Below are positions 1 to 6,659 of a stretch of 8,725 nt of DNA, piece after piece; position 1 is the stretch's first letter; each line of letters opens with the position of its first letter. The stretch spans positions 1-8,725 of the forward strand of contig CAIZCB010000288.1 in NCBI GenBank assembly GCA_903931355.1. Reading direction: 5' to 3'. The stretch is from an uncultured Pseudomonadota bacterium (lineage in GTDB: Bacteria > Pseudomonadota > Gammaproteobacteria > Methylococcales > Methylomonadaceae). Both the position numbers and the translations under genes were made by a program. The notes below the pieces were generated by a model. That model had not been told where the DNA came from, searched no databases, and was given only the letters and a program-made list of their open reading frames with translations.

Positions 1-331
1 CAAAGGCAGGGTTAAACAAAGTTAAGCCGAAAATAGAGACACCAATCAGTAGTTTCATCATAAAAGCTAACTGTTTGATTTCTGCTCGGAGTTCTGCAAT
101 TTCAGCTTTTACTGCATTAATCTCAGCCCTAACAAATTCTTTGGTTGCTAGTTCGTTACGAAGCTCATTATAAAGTTCAGCTTTAATCACCTGTTTTTTG
201 TCGTCAGCCCTGTCATCAATAGCCCGTATTGATGATTCTATTGCGCGAGCAACGACATCAGTTTTCTCTCTATCCTGATTAAGCACCGATTCGAGCAATA
301 GATATAAATCGTGAGGAAGTGAATAAGCCAT
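1..331 (-). CDS. Short coiled-coil protein with C-terminal membrane helix (3' end outside window)
   Basis: Reading leftward from an ATG at 331, an open frame of 110 codons runs off the window edge without a stop. A strong ribosome-binding site (AAAGGAG) sits 6-7 bases before the ATG, which fixes the start. The protein opens MAYSLPHDLY, continues with a charged helical region, then a heptad-like coiled coil at about residues 62-88 (repeats of the form AEI-A-L-AEI), and ends with a hydrophobic segment from about residue 88 to 108 that should be a membrane helix. This layout resembles the small DUF1640-like coiled-coil membrane proteins, but I cannot assign it firmly. It lies 47 bases after pmbA on the same strand and may be the last gene of that operon, although its strong ribosome-binding site suggests independent translation. 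The function is unknown. The gene is probably nearly complete, since such proteins usually end soon after the membrane helix. Confidence 0.8.
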   Translation of the reverse strand, partial: MAYSLPHDLYLLLESVLNQDREKTDVVARAIESSIRAIDDRADDKKQVIKAELYNELRNELATKEFVRAEINAVKAEIAELRAEIKQLAFMMKLLIGVSIFGLTLFNPAF

Positions 332-371
332 GACTATGCTCCTTTGATGGTTGGCTAAAAATTATAGTCAT
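330..371 (-). promoter_or_regulatory. 8-bp inverted repeat overlapping the start codon of the coiled-coil gene
   Basis: ATGACTAT at 330-337 and ATAGTCAT at 364-371 are perfect inverted repeats separated by 26 bases. In the leftward mRNA the 3' arm ends within the AUG start codon and the ribosome-binding site lies in the loop. A hairpin could therefore hide the start codon. The stem has only two G-C pairs, so it would be weak, and the match may be chance. Confidence 0.3.
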
Positions 372-378
372 AAGCTCA

Positions 379-1767
379 TTATTCGCCAGCAATCGCCATC
401 TGTTCAACTAAAATCGAGCCTGTGCGGATATTGCCTCTCAAATCGACATCATTGCCAATCGCGACAATATTACGCAGCATGGTTTTCAAATTGCCTGCGA
501 TAGTGATTTCTTCCACCGGATATTGAATCACGCCATTTTCCACCCAGAAACCTGACGCCCCGCGCGAATAATCGCCGGTTACCCGATTAACGCCTTGCCC
601 CATTAATTCGGTAACTAATAAGCCAGTGTTCATCAGCTTCAACATTGCCGTAAAATCGTTGCTGCCGGTTTCGACGGTTAAGTTATGCACACCGCCGGCA
701 TTGCCGGTGCTTTGCATTCCCAACTTTTTGGCGGAATAGGTGCTTAGCACATAGCCTCTTAAAATCCCTTCGCTAACGATGTCGCGGGTTTGCGTGGCAA
801 CACCTTCGCCATCATAGCTAGAACTCCCTAATGCGCCGATTAACAACGGTTGCTCGTGGATGCGAACAAAGTCTGGCAACACTTGGGTATTTAATGAATC
901 AAGTAAAAATGATGATTTACGGTACAAGCTGCCGCCGCTAATCGCGCCGATTAAAGCACCGATTAAACCTGAGGCCATTTCTGGCGCAAACAATACAGGG
1001 CATTGACGCGTGCTGAGGCTGCGGGCATTGAGTCTTGCCAAAGTCCGTTGCGCGGCTTTTTCACCGACCGCTTGCGCTGATTGCAAATTAGCGGCATTAC
1101 GGGCCACGCTGTACCAATAATCACGCTGCATGGCGTCACCGCTACCGGCTAACACTGAACAGCTGATGGAATGGCGGCTGGATTGATAGCCTTGCAAAAA
1201 GCCTAATGAATTACCAAATACCCGCGTCCCTTGATGACTACTGACGGATGCGCCTTCGGAATTACTGATAGCAGCATCGTAGCCACGGGCGGCGTTTTCA
1301 CATTCAATCGCTAAGGCAATTGCTTGTTCGGCATCGACGCCCCACGGATGATTGAGGTCGAGGTCTGGAAATTCGGTGGCTAATTGACTGGGATCAGGCA
1401 ATCCAGCGTACTCGTCAGCACTGGCATAGCGTGCGATGCTGCAAGCGGCTTGTACGGTTTCTTTTAATGATTCTGGGGAAACGTCGTTAGTGCTGGCGGT
1501 GCCTTTTTGCTGACCAAAATAGACGGTGACGCCTATGCCTTGGTCACAGTGAAATTCAACGGTTTCGACTTCGCCTAAACGCGCGGAAACTGAGAGGCCA
1601 TTATCGACACTGAATGCGGCTTCGGCGGCGCTGGCGCCTTGGTGTTTGGCTTCGTCGAGCAATTGTTGCACGACAGTTTTTAAACGATTGATTTCGGCTT
1701 GGTTTTGCACGGGAAATTCTCGGTTTAATAGTAATTTGGCTAGGTTAAAGTCGGATTTTCCATTCAT
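379..1767 (-). CDS. pmbA: Metalloprotease subunit PmbA/TldE
   Basis: The 462-residue product aligns along its whole length with remembered E. coli PmbA (TldE, 450 residues). Landmarks are GEVETVEFHCDQGIGVTVYF near the N-terminus, the VFGNS and LQGYQSSRHS stretches mid-protein, SGGSLYRKSSFLLDSL, and the C-terminal blocks ELMGQGVNRVTGDYSRGASG, FWVENG, ITIAGNLK and IVAIGNDVD. PmbA is the subunit without metal. It has no HEXXXH motif and forms a cytoplasmic heterodimer with TldD that degrades unfolded peptides, matures microcin B17 and clears the CcdA antitoxin in E. coli. tldD is directly upstream with a 49-base gap, fitting co-expression of the two subunits. The start is uncertain. The ATG at 1767 has AAGG directly against it, too close for a normal ribosome-binding site. 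A GTG at codon 20 would give 443 residues, nearer the E. coli N-terminus. An in-frame TGA lies a short way upstream, so no long extension is possible. Confidence 0.95.
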   Translation of the reverse strand: MNGKSDFNLAKLLLNREFPVQNQAEINRLKTVVQQLLDEAKHQGASAAEAAFSVDNGLSVSARLGEVETVEFHCDQGIGVTVYFGQQKGTASTNDVSPESLKETVQAACSIARYASADEYAGLPDPSQLATEFPDLDLNHPWGVDAEQAIALAIECENAARGYDAAISNSEGASVSSHQGTRVFGNSLGFLQGYQSSRHSISCSVLAGSGDAMQRDYWYSVARNAANLQSAQAVGEKAAQRTLARLNARSLSTRQCPVLFAPEMASGLIGALIGAISGGSLYRKSSFLLDSLNTQVLPDFVRIHEQPLLIGALGSSSYDGEGVATQTRDIVSEGILRGYVLSTYSAKKLGMQSTGNAGGVHNLTVETGSNDFTAMLKLMNTGLLVTELMGQGVNRVTGDYSRGASGFWVENGVIQYPVEEITIAGNLKTMLRNIVAIGNDVDLRGNIRTGSILVEQMAIAGE

Positions 1768-1816
1768 CCTTCGAAATTGCTCAGGACGAACGGGAAATCC
1801 TCAACGGAGCGGATGC

Positions 1817-3256
1817 CTAAATGTTAGTACCACCAACGGTTAAACCGTCAATTTTTAAAGTGGGCTGACCAACGCCGACCGGTACGCTTTGACCGTCTTT
1901 GCCGCAAGTGCCGACGCCGCTATCAAGCTGTAAGTCGTTACCGACCATCGATACTTTGGTTAACACATCAGGGCCGTTGCCGATTAAAGTTGCGCCTTTA
2001 ACCGGACGAGTGATTTTGCCGTCTTCGATTAAATAAGCTTCGCTGGCAGAAAACACGAATTTGCCGGAGGTAATATCAACCTGACCACCGCCAAAGTTAC
2101 GGGCATACAAACCTTTTTTGACTGAGCGGATAATTTCTTCCGGCTCACTTTCGCCAGGTAGCATGTAAGTGTTGGTCATGCGTGGCATTGGTAAATGAGC
2201 ATAGGATTCGCGGCGGCCATTGCCAGTGGGGTTCACGCCCATCAAACGGGCATTTAGCTTGTCTTGCATATAGCCTTTTAAAATGCCTTTTTCGATCAGT
2301 ACCGTGTTTTGGGTAGGCGTGCCTTCGTCATCAATACTTAATGAGCCGCGACGACCCGCTAAGGTGCCGTCATCGACAACGGTACATAAATCAGACGCGA
2401 CGCGCTCACCGACTCTGCCGCTGAAAGCCGAAGTGCCTTTGCGGTTAAAGTCGCCTTCTAAGCCGTGGCCGATAGCTTCGTGTAACAAAATCCCCGGCCA
2501 GCCTGGGCCTAAAACCACGGTCATATTGCCCGCAGGTGCTGCTTCGGCTTGTAAATTCACCTGCGCTTGGCGTACTGCTTCGCGGCCATATTCAAAAGCG
2601 CGGTCGTTTTCGAGGAAATAGCTGTAATCGCTACGCGAGCCGCCGCCCATGCTGCCTTGTTCACGGCGACCATTTTCGACCATGATCACACTGACATTCA
2701 TTCTGACTAAAGGCCGAACATCGGCAACTAAAGAACCATCTTGATTAGCGATTAAGAGATTGTCATAAGCCGCCACCAAACTGACCATCACTTCTTCAAT
2801 TCGGCTATCTAATTTACGAGTAGCGGTATCAACGCGCTTTAGTAAATCGATTTTGTCTTGATCGGCTAGTGATTTAAGTGGGTTTAGCGGTTGGTAAAGT
2901 TGCGGCCAATTTTGAGGGGTAGCGATTTTGTGTTGAACATTTTGCCCGTGTTTGACAATCGCTTTTACGTTATTAGCGGCTTCCAGCAAAATCGGTAGTT
3001 CAATCCGGTCGCTGTAAGCAAAGCCAGTTTTATCACCGCTGACGACCCGAACCCCAGCGCCGTGTTCAATCGAATGGCTTCCTTCTTTAACGATTCCGCC
3101 TTCCAATGACCATGATTCAAAATGGCTGGATTGAAAATAAATGTCAGCCGCATCCACTGGTACACTCAGCAGGGTTGCCATCACTCGGTCGATGTCTTGC
3201 GTTTGTAAGCCGTTGGCAGCGAGGATGGTGTGTTTGACTTGTTCTAGTAAAGGCAT
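1817..3256 (-). CDS. tldD: Metalloprotease TldD (zinc-carrying subunit)
   Basis: The 479-residue product matches E. coli TldD (481 residues) nearly end to end. The zinc motif HEAIGH is at residues 259-264 (H259, E260, H264) within [20 protein letters not shown], and the conserved late cysteine is C451 in [11 protein letters not shown]. Other family blocks are [12 protein letters not shown] (about 38-49), [13 protein letters not shown] (178-190), SIDDEGTP (307-314), [20 protein letters not shown] and [17 protein letters not shown]. All expected catalytic residues are present, so the enzyme should be active. TldD with PmbA forms a cytoplasmic protease whose narrow cleft accepts unfolded peptides; in E. 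coli it removes the microcin B17 leader. It lies 24 bases after the hypothetical membrane gene and 49 bases before pmbA. No strong ribosome-binding site precedes the ATG, so translation may be coupled to the upstream gene. It belongs to the same genomic region as pqqA, but no functional link is shown. Confidence 0.97.
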   Translation of the reverse strand: MPLLEQVKHTILAANGLQTQDIDRVMATLLSVPVDAADIYFQSSHFESWSLEGGIVKEGSHSIEHGAGVRVVSGDKTGFAYSDRIELPILLEAANNVKAIVKHGQNVQHKIATPQNWPQLYQPLNPLKSLADQDKIDLLKRVDTATRKLDSRIEEVMVSLVAAYDNLLIANQDGSLVADVRPLVRMNVSVIMVENGRREQGSMGGGSRSDYSYFLENDRAFEYGREAVRQAQVNLQAEAAPAGNMTVVLGPGWPGILLHEAIGHGLEGDFNRKGTSAFSGRVGERVASDLCTVVDDGTLAGRRGSLSIDDEGTPTQNTVLIEKGILKGYMQDKLNARLMGVNPTGNGRRESYAHLPMPRMTNTYMLPGESEPEEIIRSVKKGLYARNFGGGQVDITSGKFVFSASEAYLIEDGKITRPVKGATLIGNGPDVLTKVSMVGNDLQLDSGVGTCGKDGQSVPVGVGQPTLKIDGLTVGGTNI

Positions 3257-3280
3257 GGTGTTTATTAAATTGGGGTTAAA

Positions 3281-3715
3281 TCACATCACAAAAAACGATG
3301 CTAAATACAGCACAGTCGTGGCGGCAATACCGATGCCGATTTTGTTAATCAAGTTTTGTGCGTGCCAGAAAGTTAATATTTGGATTTTGCGGCGTATCCA
3401 AGCATCGCGGGCTAACTGTCTAAAAAAGCGGTAACTGCGTGGAACAATGAATCTAAGTTTGTATAAGCCATAGCCTATCATCGACATCAAGGTATAAAAG
3501 GTGATGACTTGGCTGCCGTGGCGTTCGGTATGAAAAATATGCTCTACCGTGTGTTCAATCCCTAGCTCGACCCACTCGAACATGTTGTGAAAAACTTCAA
3601 AGATTAAGTGCAGTATTTCCACAACGATTTCTATCGTCAAGTCGTACATAAATAACGACAGCAACAGAAAGCCAATAACAAATAAATCCAGATTTTTCTT
3701 TGAAATGATGCTCAT
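3281..3715 (-). CDS. Hypothetical membrane protein with His/Glu-rich helix
   Basis: This 144-residue protein is not one I can name. It has three likely membrane segments: about residues 10-35, 68-86 (ITFYTLMSMIGYGLYKL) and 121-143 (NKIGIGIAATTVLYLASFFV). Between the first two lies a long helix rich in His and Glu. H55, H59, H62 and H66 fall at i, i+4, i+7, i+11, that is on one helix face, with H36 and H43 earlier and E40, E47, E54 spaced by seven. A basic stretch (RSYRFFRQ, WIRRK) precedes the last membrane segment. The ATG at 3715 has AAGGA 11 bases upstream. It is 19 bases after rlmJ and 24 before tldD, so it is almost certainly co-transcribed with both. The His/Glu face could bind metal or mediate oligomerisation, but this is speculation. 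The composition and tight spacing support a real gene. Confidence 0.8.
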   Translation of the reverse strand: MSIISKKNLDLFVIGFLLLSLFMYDLTIEIVVEILHLIFEVFHNMFEWVELGIEHTVEHIFHTERHGSQVITFYTLMSMIGYGLYKLRFIVPRSYRFFRQLARDAWIRRKIQILTFWHAQNLINKIGIGIAATTVLYLASFFVM

Positions 3716-3734
3716 GGTTGATGAAATCCTTCGC

Positions 3735-4577
3735 TTAATTCTCAGGCACTTGCCAATCTATTTTCCAATGTCCTTTTCCATCCGTCAGATGTTGGTTTAA
3801 CCAAGGCAGTAATATCTGCGCTTGCTGCTCCAGTTGCCACGGTGGATTGATAAACAGCATACCAGAACCGGTCATGCCACGCACCGAGCTGTCTTCGGCT
3901 ACACAGTGTTCGATGCGGAGTTGTTTAGAAATGCCGGTTTCTGCCAAGCGTTGCAACATGCGTTCGGTGTTGGTGCGATCTATCACCGGATACCATAGAC
4001 CGTAAATACCGGTGGCAAAGCGGCGATGAGCGGCAGCGATGGTTTTAACCAGTTGGTTGTATTCGGCTTTTACTTCGTAGCTGGGGTCGATCAAAATCAA
4101 TCCGCGTTTTTGAATCGGTGGCAGCTTTTTTTCTAAGCTGGCTAAGCCGTCTTCTTTGTTGGCGCTGACTTGTTTATTACTGGCAAATAACTGGTGCAAG
4201 CTTTCGTAATCGGTACTGTGTAATTCCGATAACACTAAACGATCTTGCGGTCTGACCAAACGGCTGACTAATTGCGGCGAGCCTGGATAGCGGATTAATT
4301 GATTGCTGGTATTTTCAGCACGCACGGCGGCTAAATAATCTTTAGCTTCTTCGGGGCAATCGTCGGTATCCCAAATCTTGGCGATGCCTTGTTGATATTC
4401 GCCAGTTTTTTGGGCAAATTCGGATTTAAACGAATATTTGCCAGCGCCAGCATGAGTGTCGATATAAACAAACGGCTTATCTTTTTGTTTTAGAGCGTTA
4501 ATCACCAAGGTGGTTAAGCTGTGTTTTAGTACATCGGCAAAATTGCCGGCATGAAAGCCGTGACGATAGCTAAGCAT
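3735..4577 (-). CDS. rlmJ: 23S rRNA (adenine-2030-N6)-methyltransferase RlmJ
   Basis: The product is 280 residues, the same length as E. coli RlmJ (YhiR), and matches it throughout. It begins MLSYRHGFHAGNFADVLKH, with K18 of the conserved lysine region, followed by the SAM-binding DTHAGAGKY at about 40-48, RYPGSP (96-101), LSELH (116-120), and RRFATGIYGLWYPV later. The enzyme methylates A2030 of 23S rRNA at N6, acting on protein-free RNA in the cytoplasm. The catalytic motif IV reads D164-P-S-Y167, whereas E. coli has DPPY. The third-position proline is replaced by serine (codon AGC at 4080-4082). The catalytic Asp and the Tyr are kept, so activity is likely but not certain. A good ribosome-binding site (AGGAA) lies 6 bases before the ATG. 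It is 36 bases after the DUF486 gene in the same direction. Confidence 0.96.
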   Translation of the reverse strand: MLSYRHGFHAGNFADVLKHSLTTLVINALKQKDKPFVYIDTHAGAGKYSFKSEFAQKTGEYQQGIAKIWDTDDCPEEAKDYLAAVRAENTSNQLIRYPGSPQLVSRLVRPQDRLVLSELHSTDYESLHQLFASNKQVSANKEDGLASLEKKLPPIQKRGLILIDPSYEVKAEYNQLVKTIAAAHRRFATGIYGLWYPVIDRTNTERMLQRLAETGISKQLRIEHCVAEDSSVRGMTGSGMLFINPPWQLEQQAQILLPWLNQHLTDGKGHWKIDWQVPEN

Positions 4578-4613
4578 GGTTGTTTCCTGTGAATGTCATC
4601 AATAAATCCTTGA

Positions 4614-4964
4614 TTAACTGAATTTGGCTCGAAAAATAAAAAATACTGCGCCCAGTATACAAAGGCCAGCCCATAGATAATCCAATTTGAGCGGCTCTTT
4701 TAAGTAATACACTGAAAATGGTACGAAAACGGTCAAGGCAATCACTTCTTGCATGATTTTTAGTTGCCCGACGTTGAGCGATTGATAGCCGATACGGTTG
4801 GCGGGTACTTGTAGCAGATATTCAAATAAAGCGATTCCCCAGCTGACCAAAGCGGCAATCAACCAGCTTTTGTGATTCAGCTCTTTTAAATGCGCGTACC
4901 AAGCAAAAGTCATAAACACATTGCTACAAACCAATAAGCTGGCGCTGATTAAAATCGGGTTCAT
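4614..4964 (-). CDS. DUF486 / DMT-like small membrane protein
   Basis: This 116-residue protein has four predicted membrane helices: about 3-24, 34-53, 70-87 and 94-112. It matches the DUF486 family, whose typical phrases appear as SNVFMTFAWYAHLK, SWGIALFEYLLQVPANRIG and LKIMQEVIALTVFVPFSVYY, then LKEPLKLDYLWAG. DUF486 is grouped with the drug/metabolite transporter superfamily because of its fold, but I know of no proven substrate or role. The length is usual for the family. Its ATG overlaps the TGA stop of cca in the sequence ATGA (4 shared bases), which implies translational coupling to the tRNA-repair enzyme upstream. rlmJ follows after 36 bases. Confidence 0.9.
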   Translation of the reverse strand: MNPILISASLLVCSNVFMTFAWYAHLKELNHKSWLIAALVSWGIALFEYLLQVPANRIGYQSLNVGQLKIMQEVIALTVFVPFSVYYLKEPLKLDYLWAGLCILGAVFFIFRAKFS

Positions 4965-6199
4965 GATTGGGCGGCTAGGTAATCTTGTTTAAATTGTTTT
5001 AGGGTTTGAATTCGTAATTCTCTAATCGCGCTGCCAATGGCTTGACCTTGTAACGAGCTGTTTAAAATCGCGCTAGTGTCGATTTGCAACACCGCCTGAC
5101 GAGCGGCGCGGAGATAATTGGCTTGAGGATAAGCTCTATCTTCAAAACCGGTTCGGCCACGCGCATCGGCTTCGCAAGCCAAGACAAAATTTTCTAAGGC
5201 TTGAGTGGATTTCAAAGCGCCAATGTTATGCAGCATATCGGCCAACGTGTCTGGGCGTAGTTCAAATGCGCGGTGACAATGGGTGTGATATTCCATTACA
5301 TGGCAAGCTAAGGTTGTAAAGGTTTTCGGTATTCGTAGGCGTTTACAAAGTTTGTCTAAAATCGGTAAGCCTTTTTTCTCGTGACCGTGATGGCTAGGCC
5401 AGTATTGGCTAGGGGTGACGGCTTTGCCAAGGTCGTGTAGTAATGCCGCTAAGCGCACTTCGGCTTGATCGGATAATCGACAGGCTTGGCTTAACACCAT
5501 TAAAGCGTGGATGCCGGTATCGATTTCGGGATGATGTTGTGGCGGTTGCGGTACGCCGAATAAGGCATCGATTTCGGGAAAAATCACTTTCAAAGCGCCA
5601 CAGTCGCGCAAGACTTGGAAAAATGCCGATGGGGTGGCGTCGTTTAAGGCTTTATACAATTCCGCCCAAACTCGCTCAGCAACCAAATGATCCGCTTCGC
5701 CATTTTCAACCATGTCTTGCATTAATTGCCGAGTCGATTCGGCAACCGTAAAACCTAAATGCGCATAACGAGCGGCAAAGCGAGCAACCCGCAAAATTCT
5801 GACTGGGTCTTCGCTAAAAGCAGGAGAAACGTGGCGCAGGATGCGATTTTCTAAGTCTTGTTGGCCGTTAAAGGGATCAATCAAACTGCCATCATCGGCT
5901 TGGGCAATCGCGTTGATGGTTAAATCGCGGCGTTGTAGGTCTTGTTCGATCGTCACATCAGGTGCAGCGTAAACTGCAAAGCCTTTATAGCCTGGGGCGG
6001 TTTTGCGTTCGGTGCGAGCGAGTGCGTATTCTTCGTTACTTTTGGGATGTAGAAATACCGGAAAATCTTTGCCAACCGCTCTAAAACCCTTGTCCAGCAT
6101 AGATTCTGGCGTTTCGCCAATCACCAGCCAATCACGTTCTCGAACCGGATAATCCAGCAAACGATCTCGCACTGCACCGCCGACTAGATAGGTTTTCAT
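4961..6199 (-). CDS. cca: Multifunctional CCA-adding enzyme (tRNA nucleotidyltransferase/2'3'-cyclic phosphodiesterase/phosphatase)
   Basis: Adds or repairs the 3'-terminal CCA of tRNAs without a nucleic-acid template. From the ATG at 6199 the protein is 412 residues, the length of E. coli Cca. It shows the nucleotidyltransferase signature MKTYLVGGAVRD (1-12), catalytic carboxylates E21 and D23 in RERDW (E. coli has D21/D23), the RRDLTINA block at 90-97, EDPVRILRVARFAARY at about 130-145, ERVW at 175-178, and the C-terminal HD domain LLHDLGKAVTP with H255-D256. The HD domain marks the gammaproteobacterial form, which also has phosphodiesterase and phosphatase activities. The frame can be extended three codons to a TTG at 6208, but the ATG beginning MKTYLVGG is the family start and is preferred. 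The ribosome-binding site is weak (GGAAAG very close, GAG at -13). It is the first gene of the leftward operon and is divergent from pqqA. Confidence 0.97.
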   Translation of the reverse strand: MKTYLVGGAVRDRLLDYPVRERDWLVIGETPESMLDKGFRAVGKDFPVFLHPKSNEEYALARTERKTAPGYKGFAVYAAPDVTIEQDLQRRDLTINAIAQADDGSLIDPFNGQQDLENRILRHVSPAFSEDPVRILRVARFAARYAHLGFTVAESTRQLMQDMVENGEADHLVAERVWAELYKALNDATPSAFFQVLRDCGALKVIFPEIDALFGVPQPPQHHPEIDTGIHALMVLSQACRLSDQAEVRLAALLHDLGKAVTPSQYWPSHHGHEKKGLPILDKLCKRLRIPKTFTTLACHVMEYHTHCHRAFELRPDTLADMLHNIGALKSTQALENFVLACEADARGRTGFEDRAYPQANYLRAARQAVLQIDTSAILNSSLQGQAIGSAIRELRIQTLKQFKQDYLAAQS

Positions 6200-6237
6200 G
6201 CTTTCCAAACTCGCTTTTCAATCAATTCTAAAGGCAC

Positions 6238-6266
6238 AGTATAAATGACTGATCGATTCGGTGCTT
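6238..6266 (-). promoter_or_regulatory. Possible promoter for cca and the leftward operon
   Basis: On the minus strand a good -10 hexamer TATACT lies at 6238-6243, about 38 bases before the cca ATG. The region 17 bases further upstream (6261-6266, AAGCAC) does not resemble a -35 box. Only the -10 match and the position support the call. Confidence 0.3.
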
Positions 6267-6320
6267 TGCTGGCGTTAAATTGCCCTGTAAAGTCATGCTC
6301 AATCAGCGGTTATTGCTCAG

Positions 6321-6349
6321 TTGCACAAAGAAAAACTTCATCGTATACT
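6321..6349 (+). promoter_or_regulatory. Sigma70-type promoter of pqqA
   Basis: TTGCAC at 6321-6326 and TATACT at 6344-6349 are separated by exactly 17 bases, close to the TTGACA/TATAAT consensus. Transcription would begin near 6356 and leave a leader of about 50 bases. The leader holds two short palindromes, CTTGATCAAG (6362-6371) and AGCTAGCT (6370-6377), which could be operator sequence. Confidence 0.7.
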
Positions 6350-6406
6350 TCGGCCGGCTTTCTTGATCAAGCTAGCTAACAACAAAAACCTCTGGAGGGT
6401 ATTACA

Positions 6407-6481
6407 ATGAAATGGGAAACACCTGCATACAACGACATGCGTTTTGGCTTTGAAGTCACTATGTACATCTACAACCGTTAA
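6407..6481 (+). CDS. pqqA: PQQ precursor peptide PqqA
   Basis: A 24-codon gene starts MKWETPAYNDMR and ends TMYIYNR. Its core FGFEVTMY carries the invariant E16 and Y20 in the E-x3-Y arrangement. These are the glutamate and tyrosine that the radical SAM enzyme PqqE cross-links with PqqD as chaperone, and which become pyrroloquinoline quinone. The length (22-24 residues in known PqqA) and the MKW...P...D.R.GFE pattern leave little doubt. A strong ribosome-binding site, GGAGGG at 6394-6399, lies 7 bases before the ATG. The gene has its own promoter and an intrinsic terminator 17 bases after the stop, giving a transcript of about 175 bases. pqqB, C, D and E are not downstream; a haem-barrel gene follows instead. 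It is therefore an orphan or extra pqqA, and the other pqq genes must lie elsewhere if PQQ is made. It is too short for most gene callers. Confidence 0.95.
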   Translation: MKWETPAYNDMRFGFEVTMYIYNR

Positions 6482-6498
6482 TTTTTACGGTTTAGGGG

Positions 6499-6529
6499 AA
6501 AAAGGGGCATGAGAATGTCCCTTTTTTTT
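6499..6529 (+). terminator. Intrinsic terminator after pqqA
   Basis: Arms GGGGCA (6504-6509) and TGTCCC (6516-6521) pair with one G-U, extended by five A-U pairs (6499-6503 with 6522-6526). The loop is TGAGAA and eight T residues follow (6522-6529). The position just after the pqqA stop supports a monocistronic transcript. In canonical pqq operons a partial terminator here would lower pqqBCDE expression, but those genes are absent. Confidence 0.9.
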
Positions 6530-6556
6530 GCCTGTCGTTTTTACTTTTTAGCGGAA

Positions 6557-6584
6557 ACGGTGCAAATCAACCGTCGTTTACGGT
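6557..6584. repeat. Three alternating inverted 5-mers (ACGGT/ACCGT/ACGGT)
   Basis: ACGGT at 6557-6561, ACCGT at 6570-6574 and ACGGT at 6580-6584 allow two mutually exclusive hairpins sharing the middle arm. They could be regulator-binding half-sites. They lie about 100-130 bases before the start expected from the sigma54-like promoter, where enhancer sites are usually found. The short arms make chance plausible. Confidence 0.3.
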
Positions 6585-6634
6585 GGATATAAACCATTCA
6601 CGCCGTTTTTCTTAAAGCCCCAACACCCTTTCAA

Positions 6635-6648
6635 CTTGTTTTTACAAG
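6635..6648. repeat. Inverted repeat CTTGT-N4-ACAAG
   Basis: CTTGT (6635-6639) and ACAAG (6644-6648) flank TTTT. The repeat lies about 12 bases upstream of the -24 element of the sigma54-like promoter and could be a regulator site or a small hairpin. Support is symmetry and position only. Confidence 0.3.
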
Positions 6649-6659
6649 ACAATTCTTTC

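Noticed and set aside
1646..1843. 65-codon plus-strand open frame over the start of pmbA and the tldD-pmbA gap
   Set aside because: It lies opposite a clear pmbA coding sequence, has no recognisable domain and no ribosome-binding site.
2283..2621. 112-codon plus-strand open frame inside tldD
   Set aside because: It is the antisense shadow of the conserved zinc-motif region of tldD; the composition (Pro/Ser/Lys rich) is typical of such shadows.
2965..3434. Open frames of 66 codons (minus) and 97 codons (plus) across the tldD start and the membrane gene
   Set aside because: Both overlap well-supported genes in other frames and show no family resemblance.
5443..5751. 102-codon plus-strand open frame inside cca
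   Set aside because: Arg-rich antisense shadow of the conserved cca core.
6200..6208. TTG start three codons upstream of the cca ATG
   Set aside because: The family starts at the MKTYLVGG or MKIYLVGG methionine, and the extension adds only three unconserved residues.
6270..6283. Second sigma54-like match (TGGC-N6-TTGC) upstream of pqqA
   Set aside because: The GG to GC spacing is 9 rather than 10 bases, which normally abolishes sigma54 recognition, and a better sigma70 promoter lies downstream.
6509..6592. 27-codon plus-strand open frame starting in the pqqA terminator loop
   Set aside because: It begins inside the terminator hairpin, has no ribosome-binding site and no recognisable sequence.
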